From Actinomycetes bacterium (GTDB lineage Bacteria > Actinomycetota > Actinomycetes > JAHEKZ01): 6,281 nt of DNA. The translations under genes and the position numbers were made by a program. Under the pieces are notes generated by a model, which saw only the letters and a program-made list of their open reading frames with translations, had not been told where the DNA came from and searched no databases. Below are positions 1-5,138 of the stretch, one piece after another. The DNA is taken from assembly GCA_027117675.1 (NCBI GenBank), contig JAJAYM010000158.1, positions 1 to 6,281 on the forward strand, in the 5' to 3' direction. The first letter of the stretch is position 1. Every line of letters starts with the position of its first letter.

Positions 1-323
1 GGGTACCTCTCCGCCCGCTCCGCCGCGCTCTCGCAGGACACCCTGTCGTTGAGACGCACGCACTCGGCCAGCGGCACGTCGGCATCTGCCGCGATGTGCC
101 GGAAATGTTCGATGTCCGCAGGATCGCAACCGATGGTGGCAACGACGTCCAACCCGTCGGTTGCGTTGCTCACGACCAGGACCGCGCCGCTGGCTTCCAC
201 GGCCTCTCGAGCCCGCCGCAGCACCGACCGGAGCTGATCGTGGTCGGCAGCAACTCCTTCGGTGATCACCACCCCGCGCATCGAGGCGACGGCCTGCTCA
301 TCGAGCCTGCGCTGACCAGCCAC
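1..323 (-). CDS. GAF-domain sensor/regulator protein, 5' part only
   Basis: This gene runs leftwards off the window edge, so only about 107 N-terminal residues are visible. The reading frame gives a helical lead (MAGQRRLDEQ...) followed from about residue 32 by a GAF-like fold. The stretch VLVVSN...LDVVATIGCDPADIEHFR, then VPLAECVRLNDRVSCES and AERAERYP, matches the usual GAF arrangement in actinobacterial PP2C/SpoIIE-type phosphatases and sensor kinases (a glycine plus acidic segment, a 'PLAEAVRTG' segment, then 'ERFP'). I chose the GTG start because a GGAGG-like element (GGGAGGGG) lies about 8 bases upstream and no other ATG/GTG start is seen in frame just upstream. The effector domain lies outside the window. 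A serine phosphatase would fit the partner-switching neighbours, but that is inference. The gene follows the HATPase-like gene by 131 bases on the same strand. Confidence 0.7.
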   Translation of the reverse strand, partial: MAGQRRLDEQAVASMRGVVITEGVAADHDQLRSVLRRAREAVEASGAVLVVSNATDGLDVVATIGCDPADIEHFRHIAADADVPLAECVRLNDRVSCESAAERAERY

Positions 324-454
324 ACCCCACCCCTCCCTGCCGTCGCCGTCGCCGTCGGCCCAGGATGACAGGACCCGCGTCGGGGCACGAGGAGGGGTCG
401 GCGGCGGTCAGTGGCAGCGGACCGCGGCCCGACTGGCGTGGGCGGGCCCGATCC
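324..454. other. GC-rich intergenic stretch with a small hairpin
   Basis: This gap between two minus-strand genes contains an inverted repeat with six-base arms, GCGGTC at 404-409 and GACCGC at 420-425, around a 10-base loop. A GAC/GGC trinucleotide run lies just upstream of the GAF gene start. There is no T-tract after the hairpin on either strand, so I do not call a terminator. I see no convincing promoter. Confidence 0.35.
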
Positions 455-712
455 CTACCCTTCCTGCGGCTTGAGCGCGACCTCGAACCAGACGGTGGTC
501 CGATTCTCGTGGCTGAGTCCCCAGGTGCTGGCCAGCGTCTCGACCAACCACCGACCACGCCCAGAGGTGGACCACTCGTCGGGTTCGCCCGGTCGCAGCA
601 ACCCGTTCGACGCGGTGCCGTGCACCTCGACGCGGACCCGGTCCCGCAGGCGGGTCACGTACAGCCCTCGACTCTTGATCAACTCATCCTGAGCGACGTT
701 CTCGTCACTCAT
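455..712 (-). CDS. Truncated RsbW-like HATPase_c protein (C-terminal half of domain)
   Basis: An 85-residue protein that aligns with the C-terminal half of actinobacterial serine-kinase anti-sigma HATPases. DRVRVEVHG (residues 24-32) corresponds to the usual 'RVEVHDG' strand, SGRGRWLVETLASTWG (50-65) to the G2-box helix 'GGRGLxLVxALADxWG', and TTVWFEV (72-78) to the last strand. The N-box helix is missing or reduced to DELIKSR, and the Asp of the DxGxG-like box is replaced (VHGTASN). ATP binding and kinase activity are therefore doubtful. Full-length relatives have roughly 125-150 residues. The ATG has a GAGG element about 5 bases upstream and lies 36 bases after the sigma factor stop, so the two genes are probably co-transcribed. 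It may be a decaying gene or a reduced protein-binding module. The family resemblance is clear; function is not. Confidence 0.65.
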   Translation of the reverse strand: MSDENVAQDELIKSRGLYVTRLRDRVRVEVHGTASNGLLRPGEPDEWSTSGRGRWLVETLASTWGLSHENRTTVWFEVALKPQEG

Positions 713-748
713 TTACGCCTCGGCGCCGAAGGGGTACCCAATCGCGCG

Positions 749-1426
749 TCAACGAAGCTCGGGCGCTTTGCTCAACTGCGACCGGAGCTTGATGAGGCCA
801 TCGCGCATGCGGGTCTTGACTGTCCCGAGCGGAAGCCCGAGAAGACTCGCCACCTCGCCGTAAGTGCGCCCTTCGAAATAGGCAAGGCAGATCGCCTCAC
901 GCTGCAGGGCGGTGAGTGTTAACAGCGCCTTGCGGACTCGCACACACTCGCTGGACGTCTCAGCAGTCTCTGCTACATCGTCGCCATTGACGGCGCGACT
1001 CTGCAATCGTGCCCACCGACTCTCGCGCTCCACAGATGCCTGTGCCGATCGGACCCGGTCTACTGCGCGGCGGTGTGCCAGCGTCAGCGCCCAAGTGTGT
1101 GCTCCGGCTCTCTGAGGGTCGAAGCGTGCGGCGGTCCGCCACAGTTCGACGAACACCTCCTGGGTCACTTCCTCAGACTGTGCCCGGTCGTAGACCACCG
1201 CGCGAACCGCGCTGAACACCCGGCCGGACGTTCGGTCGTAGAAGGCTTCAAAAGCGGAGGTTTGGCCTTTGCCAACTCTCATCAAGAGCTCGTTGAGCGA
1301 CAGGGTCCCAAGCTCGTGCACCTGAACAGTCGGACTACGCTCAGAGGCCGCGTGATGAACTTCGATCGACCCCACATCAACATTGGTCGGCAGGTCCGTT
1401 GGCGCATCCTGCGCAGAGTCCGGCAT
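749..1426 (-). CDS. sigK: ECF RNA polymerase sigma factor, SigK-like
   Basis: An extracytoplasmic-function sigma factor that would direct RNA polymerase to a dedicated promoter set. Region 2 is complete: LLMRVGKGQTSAFEAFYDRTSGRV, then SEEVTQEVFVELWRTAARFDP and the promoter-melting helix LTLAHRRAVDRVR. Region 4 has a helix-turn-helix (LQREAICLAYFEGRTYGEVA, then LPLGTVKTRMRDGLIKLR) near the C-terminus. The 'TQEVxxELWRTAARFDP' and 'LAHRRAVDRVRS' segments closely resemble M. tuberculosis SigK. The start is uncertain. The frame is open to a GTG at 1546 (265 residues); the ATG at 1426 gives 225, and a GTG at 1321 gives 190, the size nearest to known SigK. None has a good ribosome binding site. SigK is normally held by the membrane anti-sigma factor RskA, but no rskA-like gene adjoins it here. 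The gene symbol rests on similarity recalled from memory. Confidence 0.85.
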   Translation of the reverse strand: MPDSAQDAPTDLPTNVDVGSIEVHHAASERSPTVQVHELGTLSLNELLMRVGKGQTSAFEAFYDRTSGRVFSAVRAVVYDRAQSEEVTQEVFVELWRTAARFDPQRAGAHTWALTLAHRRAVDRVRSAQASVERESRWARLQSRAVNGDDVAETAETSSECVRVRKALLTLTALQREAICLAYFEGRTYGEVASLLGLPLGTVKTRMRDGLIKLRSQLSKAPELR

Positions 1427-1469
1427 GCGGAGGGACGGATCTTTCACGACGACGCCGGGGACGTGGCTG

Positions 1470-1565
1470 TCATGCCTCACCGATATCGACGATCCGATGA
1501 AGGCTCCGGTCGGACAGCGTGCGACCGGGGCGATCGATCTCGACACTGACGGCGTGGTGGGCCAC
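1470..1565 (-). CDS. Possible 31-residue leader ORF upstream of the sigma gene
   Basis: A GTG-started ORF of 31 codons (MAHHAVSVEIDRPG...) ends in TGA inside the open N-terminal extension of the sigma frame, in a different frame. A purine-rich AGAGAGGGGGG run lies about 5-10 bases upstream of its GTG, better placed than any site before the candidate sigma starts. It could be a short upstream ORF in the sigma leader, or chance in GC-rich DNA. I recognise no family. Confidence 0.15.
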   Translation of the reverse strand: MAHHAVSVEIDRPGRTLSDRSLHRIVDIGEA

Positions 1566-1576
1566 GGGGACCCCCC

Positions 1577-1605
1577 TCTCTAGGTACTGCAGTTCTTCCC
1601 TGCAA
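1577..1605 (-). promoter_or_regulatory. Weak candidate promoter for the sigma gene
   Basis: On the minus strand TTGCAG (1605-1600) and TAGAGA (1582-1577) are separated by 17 bases, a partial match to housekeeping promoter hexamers. No copy of the CCGAAT-type element expected for self-activation by a SigK-like factor was found on this strand upstream of the gene. This is a low-confidence suggestion. Confidence 0.2.
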
Positions 1606-1632
1606 TCTCGTTCTCAAACATCAATCGAAGCT

Positions 1633-1675
1633 GGCACAGTCACCGCTGAGGCCGGGCGCGTGACTGCGCTGTGCC
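1633..1675. repeat. Inverted repeat sharing an arm with the 32-bp palindrome
   Basis: GGCACAGTCAC at 1633-1643 is complementary to GTGAC (1660-1664) plus TGTGCC (1670-1675), with five unpaired bases between the two right-hand blocks. The right arm overlaps the left arm of the palindrome at 1669-1700, so the two hairpins exclude each other if this DNA is transcribed. As DNA, the arrangement gives three GCACAG half-sites: direct at 1634-1639, inverted at 1669-1674 and direct at 1695-1700. Confidence 0.6.
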
Positions 1676-1700
1676 TTAACGCCGCGGCGTTAAAGCACAG
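1669..1700. promoter_or_regulatory. 32-bp palindrome, candidate operator between divergent genes
   Basis: The core TTAACGCCGCGGCGTTAA (1676-1693) is a perfect 18-base palindrome. It is flanked by CTGTGC (1669-1674) and GCACAG (1695-1700), with a single C/A mismatch between core and flanks. No T-tract follows, and it lies outside any credible gene, between the divergent sigma and CHRD genes. It is about 36 bases upstream of the candidate CHRD promoter. A dimeric regulator's operator is the best reading; a transcribed hairpin is the alternative. The symmetry is seen directly; the role is inferred. Confidence 0.6.
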
Positions 1701-1736
1701 ACCGCTTCGACGACCGCAGAGATTCTCGAGGTCAAA

Positions 1737-1764
1737 CCAATCCGCGGCGCCGGCGACTCCGAAT
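1737..1764 (+). promoter_or_regulatory. Candidate SigK-type ECF promoter for the CHRD-sortase operon
   Basis: CCAATCC at 1737-1743 is followed after 15 bases by CCGAAT at 1759-1764. From memory, the mycobacterial SigK consensus is CCATCC at -35 and CCGAAT at -10. The -10 match is exact and the -35 match differs by one inserted base. Transcription would start near 1771 and leave a leader of about 75 bases before the CHRD start. The divergent gene encodes a SigK-like factor, which strengthens the case. Confidence 0.5.
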
Positions 1765-1783
1765 CAACTGATGACTAGACGCC

Positions 1784-1806
1784 CCGATGGGGTCTCGTCT
1801 CATCGG
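1784..1806 (+). other. Hairpin in the CHRD 5' leader
   Basis: CCGATGGGG at 1784-1792 pairs with TCTCATCGG at 1798-1806 (nine pairs, two of them G-U) around the five-base loop TCTCG. It lies about 27 bases before the ribosome binding site and does not cover it. It may stabilise the transcript. No terminator U-run follows. Confidence 0.4.
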
Positions 1807-1832
1807 CCAGACGGCGAACCACGCCAGGCCTT

Positions 1833-1838
1833 AGGAGG
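1833..1838 (+). promoter_or_regulatory. Strong ribosome binding site deciding the CHRD start
   Basis: A perfect AGGAGG lies 7 bases before the ATG at 1846. The frame is open back to 1519, but this site and the signal peptide that begins at 1846 fix the start there. Confidence 0.9.
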
Positions 1839-1845
1839 GAAATCA

Positions 1846-2619
1846 ATGAATCGCCTAACGAAAGCGGCTGCTGCCGCTCCAGCAATGAGCCTGATCGCTC
1901 TAATGACACTCGCCGGTCCGGCCAGCGCCGCGGACGGTTCTACACAGGCTCAGTTGCAGGCGCTCAATGAATCGGGTGCGAGTGGCAGCGCAATGGTCAC
2001 GGTGAGCGGCAACATGCTTACGGTCAAGCTGGCCTCTCAGGGTCTGCTTGCTGACCAGCCGCATGCGGCGCACATCCACTTCACGGCTGAAGCCCGCCAC
2101 GAATGCCCCATCGCCAAGGACGACGCAAACGGCGATGGAAACATCAACACCACCGAAGGCGACCCTGCGTACGGCGAAGTTGTCGTCTCGCTGACGAAGA
2201 CCGGTGACACATCAGCCGACTCCGTGCTCGCCATCAATCGGTTTGACACCGCTCCTGGTGGAACGATCAACTACGAACGCGGCTCGATTCAGGTCAATGA
2301 TGATGTAGCCCAAGCCGTGGTCGACGGTGAAGCCGTTGTCGTCGTGCACGGTGTCGACTACAACGACTCCGGCAAGTACGACGGCAAAACCAAGTCGGAC
2401 CTTGACCCGAAACTGCCGACCGAGGCCACTGACCCCGCGCTCTGCGGAACGTTGAACATTTCGCAGATGGGTTCAACCCCCACTGGTGGAGCCGAGACAG
2501 GCTCAGGCTCGACGACAGGTGTTGAGAACGAAGGAATCATCGCGCTCGGTGGCGTGACCTTGCTCGGAGGGCTTGCGCTCGCCATGCGACGTCGTTTCGT
2601 CAGCTCCAACATCAGCTGA
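1846..2619 (+). CDS. Secreted CHRD-like surface protein with EF-hand-like loop and membrane-anchor tail
   Basis: A 257-residue exported protein. Residues 1-28 are a Sec signal peptide (Lys/Arg N-region, hydrophobic core, cleavage expected after ASA28). The mature domain carries the CHRD-type strand GNMLTVKLASQGL and a histidine cluster HAAHIHF (73-79), a possible metal site. DANGDGNINTTE (93-104) fits the canonical 12-residue EF-hand calcium loop with D, N, D, G, I and E in the expected places. A second, looser loop, DYNDSGKYD, lies at 171-179. Cys87 and Cys200 could form a disulfide. The tail has a Gly/Ser/Thr linker, a hydrophobic segment (about 231-247) and RRR (248-250), like a sorting signal, but no LPxTG motif precedes it. 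The stop overlaps the sortase start, so that enzyme is the likely partner. Its precise role is unknown. Confidence 0.85.
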   Translation: MNRLTKAAAAAPAMSLIALMTLAGPASAADGSTQAQLQALNESGASGSAMVTVSGNMLTVKLASQGLLADQPHAAHIHFTAEARHECPIAKDDANGDGNINTTEGDPAYGEVVVSLTKTGDTSADSVLAINRFDTAPGGTINYERGSIQVNDDVAQAVVDGEAVVVVHGVDYNDSGKYDGKTKSDLDPKLPTEATDPALCGTLNISQMGSTPTGGAETGSGSTTGVENEGIIALGGVTLLGGLALAMRRRFVSSNIS

Positions 2620-3329
2620 TGCAGAACGCTGAGCCCGGAGACAACAGAACTCCGCGCCAGCGTCACGGCTTGCTCATGACGATTGCCATCGCGTCCCTCC
2701 TCATCGGAGGAGGGCCCGCGGTGGCGATCGGAGTTGCCAACCAGGACCCAAATCCCCCCAGCCCGTCCGTCGATGCCCGGGGATCGCTCACCACCACACA
2801 ACCGAGCAGCGATCCGTCTTCTAAGGCCACGACATCGCCGAAACCTGGTGCGAGCTCAAGCAAAGCTGGGGTCGCTCGCCCCGTGGCGATCCAGATCCCC
2901 TCGATTGACGTTTCGTCGCCCTTAACGGTGATCGGACTGCAGGCCGACGGCTCCCTGGAAGTTCCGCAGCCGGGGCCGGACTACGACAAAGCCGCATGGT
3001 TCGGTGACTCCCCCGCTCCCGGCGAGATCGGTCCAGCAGTGATCGAAGGGCACGTAGATGGCCCGGTCAACGGTCCATCGGTGTTCTATCGGTTGGGCGA
3101 ACTGCAACCGCGCGACAGGTTGAGCGTTACCAGAAGGGACGGCACGACCATCCGCTTTGAGGTTTACGCTGTCCGGCTATTCGCGAAGAGTCGATTTCCA
3201 ACCCTCAAAGTCTACGGAAACACCGCAGAACCCGAGCTCCGCCTGATCACTTGCGGCGGACCGTTCGATCCCAACCGGGATGAAAGCGGCTACACCGACA
3301 ACGTTGTGGTCTTCGCGCGACAGGTCTAG
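2619..3329 (+). CDS. Class F sortase (cysteine transpeptidase)
   Basis: A 236-residue membrane-bound sortase, which would cleave a surface protein's sorting signal and transfer it to a cell-envelope nucleophile. It has a cytoplasmic N-terminus, one membrane segment (about 18-40) and a Pro/Ser/Thr linker to about residue 86. The catalytic domain opens with RPVAIQIPSIDV. His145 lies in GHVDG, followed by GPSVFYRLGEL. Cys212 lies in LRLITCGGPFD, and the domain ends with GYTDNVVVFA. These are class F hallmarks. The catalytic arginine usually sits some 12-14 residues after the Cys. Here that place is held by Tyr225/Thr226, and the nearest Arg is 220, so its identity is unclear. The ATG overlaps the CHRD stop (TGATG) without its own Shine-Dalgarno, which points to translational coupling. 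Confidence 0.9.
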   Translation: MQNAEPGDNRTPRQRHGLLMTIAIASLLIGGGPAVAIGVANQDPNPPSPSVDARGSLTTTQPSSDPSSKATTSPKPGASSSKAGVARPVAIQIPSIDVSSPLTVIGLQADGSLEVPQPGPDYDKAAWFGDSPAPGEIGPAVIEGHVDGPVNGPSVFYRLGELQPRDRLSVTRRDGTTIRFEVYAVRLFAKSRFPTLKVYGNTAEPELRLITCGGPFDPNRDESGYTDNVVVFARQV

Positions 3330-3343
3330 ACCCAATCTTGTGA

Positions 3344-3358
3344 TGTATGATTCATGCA
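3344..3358. promoter_or_regulatory. AT-rich near-palindrome over a TATGAT -10-like box
   Basis: The 15-base stretch TGTATGATTCATGCA is symmetric around the T at 3351 with one mismatched pair. TATGAT (3346-3351) is a good -10 hexamer, but there is no good -35 seventeen bases upstream (GGTCTA). It lies in the 87-base gap between the sortase and STAS genes and may be the promoter and operator of the GAF-ANTAR group. Confidence 0.35.
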
Positions 3359-3416
3359 ATGCGTGCCCTGGACCCCGGTAACGCGTCGAATGACTTCGAT
3401 GTGACGGGATGGCCAC

Positions 3417-3647
3417 ATGACACACGCTGGGCAGTTGACGTCTGAGTCGCCGACCTCGTTGAGCTATCACCCGGCGCCTGGACAAGTACTTCGGTTCACC
3501 GGTGAGGTGGATTTAGCCACCGCCGACTCCTTGCATGGACAGTTTCTAGAGCATCTCAGGCTTTCGGCAGAGACAGTGGTCGGCATCGACCTGTCTGCCG
3601 TTTCGTTCATGGACTGTGCGGGGCACCGCCCCTCGCGGGCTGGTTGA
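3417..3647 (+). pseudogene. Truncated STAS-domain anti-anti-sigma factor
   Basis: This 76-residue product begins as a normal STAS domain: VLRFTGEVDLATADSLHGQFLEHL (24-47), then VVGIDLSAVSFMDCAG (54-69), which ends at the usual phospho-site loop. It then runs into GHRPSRAG and a stop. The second half of the fold, about 40 residues, is absent, against a usual length of 100-120. The phosphorylatable serine ('MDSSG') is replaced by Cys67, so SpoIIAA/RsbV-type switching would not work in the standard way. Homology breaks at a tight GC hairpin (GGGGCACCGCCCC, 3620-3632). Neither other forward frame clearly resumes STAS sequence, which favours a deletion over a single frameshift. The stop is one codon before the next gene's GTG, in the same frame. 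It may still be translated and couple to that gene. The ATG has only a weak GGGA element. Confidence 0.7.
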
Positions 3648-3650
3648 TCC

Positions 3651-4361
3651 GTGGCGCGGGAACGAGCGCAACAGATCTTGACCGACTTAAAGGAATCCAG
3701 TCAGTCGAGCGATCCGAGTCTGCCGCAGCGCCTGCTGGAAGCGTGCGCGGCTGCGCTGCCTGTCACCGGAGCGGGGCTCCTCGTCATGACGAACACTGGT
3801 CCTGGCGCCATCCTGGCCGCCACCGACGGGCCGGCCCGAGTAATGGAAGAACTGCAGTTCACCCTCGGAGAAGGACCGTGCATCGAGGCCACTCGATCCG
3901 GCCGCCCGGTGCTTCAGCCTGACCTGGCCGCCACTGCCCCATCTCGATGGCCAGGATTTGCCGCTGGCGCCCTCGACGCAGGCATCGGGGCGATCTTCGC
4001 CTTTCCGCTCCAAGTGGGAGGCATCCGCGTGGGTGTCCTCGACCTGTATCGGAACAGGCCCGGGCCCCTGGCGGACCCAGATTTAGCCGAGGCACTCGAT
4101 TTTGCCGACGCCGCCACAACCGTCCTGCTTCACCTGCAGGCCCAGAATGGACCCGACGGAGTGGTCACCCTTCTCGAGGACCGCAATGAGGTTCACCAAG
4201 CCACTGGAATGATCTCGGTCCAGACGGGGCTGGGCCTGGCTGACGCGCTGCTGCTCCTTCGGGCGCACTCCTACGCTGAGGAGCGCGGCATCCTGGATGT
4301 TTCGAGAGACGTCGTTTCACGAATAATGAGCTTTGCCGTCCGCGGCCGACTCCAGGAGTAG
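3651..4361 (+). CDS. GAF-ANTAR regulator (putative RNA-binding antiterminator)
   Basis: A 236-residue two-domain protein. The GAF domain covers roughly residues 23-160. It contains the 'LGEGPCIEA' motif (72-80) typical of actinobacterial GAF-ANTAR proteins, SRWPGFAAGALDAGIGAIFAFPL and a VGVLDLYR strand. The C-terminal ANTAR domain (about 177-230) has RNEVHQATGMISVQTGLGLADALLLLRAHSYAEER and the last helix DVSRDVVSRIM. ANTAR domains bind paired hairpins in nascent RNA and prevent termination; the GAF domain would sense a ligand or redox state, here unknown. I chose the GTG start because the frame is interrupted by TGA only one codon earlier. There is no good Shine-Dalgarno, so translation probably depends on the upstream truncated STAS reading frame. 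The next GAF-ANTAR gene follows after 45 bases. Confidence 0.85.
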   Translation: MARERAQQILTDLKESSQSSDPSLPQRLLEACAAALPVTGAGLLVMTNTGPGAILAATDGPARVMEELQFTLGEGPCIEATRSGRPVLQPDLAATAPSRWPGFAAGALDAGIGAIFAFPLQVGGIRVGVLDLYRNRPGPLADPDLAEALDFADAATTVLLHLQAQNGPDGVVTLLEDRNEVHQATGMISVQTGLGLADALLLLRAHSYAEERGILDVSRDVVSRIMSFAVRGRLQE

Positions 4362-4406
4362 ATTCGAGGCCGTCGCCCGAATGCGGAGCTAGGGAAAGGA
4401 TCGGGG

Positions 4407-5129
4407 ATGAGCCGGGAGCAGCGTCTGGCGCGCGTATTCGTCGAACTCGCTGACACTTTGATCGCAGAGTTCGATGTCATCGACTTGATGCAAACACTTG
4501 CCGACCGCAGCGTCGAGTTGCTTCACGCAGATGCTGCCGGTCTGATGCTGGCCGACCAGCGAGGGCGGCTGCGCGTCATTGCGTCCTCCGAAGAAGCGGC
4601 CCAACTTCTTGAGATCTTCGAGCTGCAAAACTCCGAAGGCCCATGTTTGGACTGCTTCCTTAGCGGCCAGCCAGTTGTCAATCTCGAAGCAGAAACCATG
4701 CAAACCCGATGGCCCAATTTTTGGCCCCGATGTGCAGCCGCAGGTTACCGTTCCGTGCACGCACTCCCCATGAGGCTGCGCGATGAGGTGATCGGTGCGA
4801 TCAATTTGTTCAGCCACTCAGCCTCAAAGATGAGCACCGACGACATGGTCGTCGGGCAAGCATTCGCCGACGTTGCCACCATTGGGCTGCTTCAAGAGCG
4901 CGCTGTACAGGAAAAACCAATGCTTGCCGAACAGTTGCAGTCGGCCCACAACAGTCGGGTGATCGTCGAGCAGGCAAGGGGTGTGCTCGCCGAGCGCGCT
5001 GGCGTAAGCGTCGATCAGGCGTTCACCACCATGCGCACTTACGCTCGAACAAACGGGTTAGGACTCACCTCCGTTGCTTCGCAGGTGATCGACGGCTCCC
5101 TGGACGGCGGGGAGCTGCAACCGACCTGA
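4407..5129 (+). CDS. Second GAF-ANTAR regulator
   Basis: A 240-residue protein with the classic N-terminus EQRLARVFVELADTL...DVIDLMQTLADRSVELL of this family. Its GAF domain (about 20-165) includes NSEGPCLDCFLSGQPV (75-90), TRWPNFWPRCAAAGYRSVHALPMR and VIGAINLFS. The ANTAR domain (about 175-229) includes HNSRVIVEQARGVLAERAGVSVDQAFTTMRTYAR and LTSVASQVI. It is probably an RNA-binding antiterminator controlled by its GAF sensor. Cys80 and Cys83 form a CLDC pair, absent from the first paralogue, which might be redox active (inference). The ATG follows an AGGA element by 6 bases. The two paralogues are clearly different in sequence, so this is not a recent tandem duplication. Confidence 0.9.
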   Translation: MSREQRLARVFVELADTLIAEFDVIDLMQTLADRSVELLHADAAGLMLADQRGRLRVIASSEEAAQLLEIFELQNSEGPCLDCFLSGQPVVNLEAETMQTRWPNFWPRCAAAGYRSVHALPMRLRDEVIGAINLFSHSASKMSTDDMVVGQAFADVATIGLLQERAVQEKPMLAEQLQSAHNSRVIVEQARGVLAERAGVSVDQAFTTMRTYARTNGLGLTSVASQVIDGSLDGGELQPT

Positions 5130-5138
5130 CCCTCGATT

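Noticed and set aside
365..922. Long plus-strand frame opposite the HATPase-like and sigma genes
   Set aside because: It is antisense to two genes with clear protein homology and has no recognisable domains, so it is a GC-rich shadow frame.
1073..1549. Plus-strand frame opposite the sigma factor
   Set aside because: It mirrors the sigma coding strand, has no ribosome binding site and matches no family.
1519..1845. 109-residue N-terminal extension of the CHRD frame
   Set aside because: The AGGAGG at 1833-1838 and the signal peptide starting at 1846 fix the start. The extension also runs through the palindrome and promoter-like elements.
3644..3922. Alternative frame after the STAS break that might continue the STAS domain after a frameshift
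   Set aside because: It faintly resembles the late STAS region (DLDRLKGIQSV) but has low third-position GC, while the GAF-ANTAR frame there has a coding-like third-position bias. A frameshift is thus less likely than a deletion.
4377..4382. Second CCGAAT, before the second GAF-ANTAR gene
   Set aside because: There is no CCATCC-like element at promoter spacing upstream, and the gene is well explained as part of the same operon.
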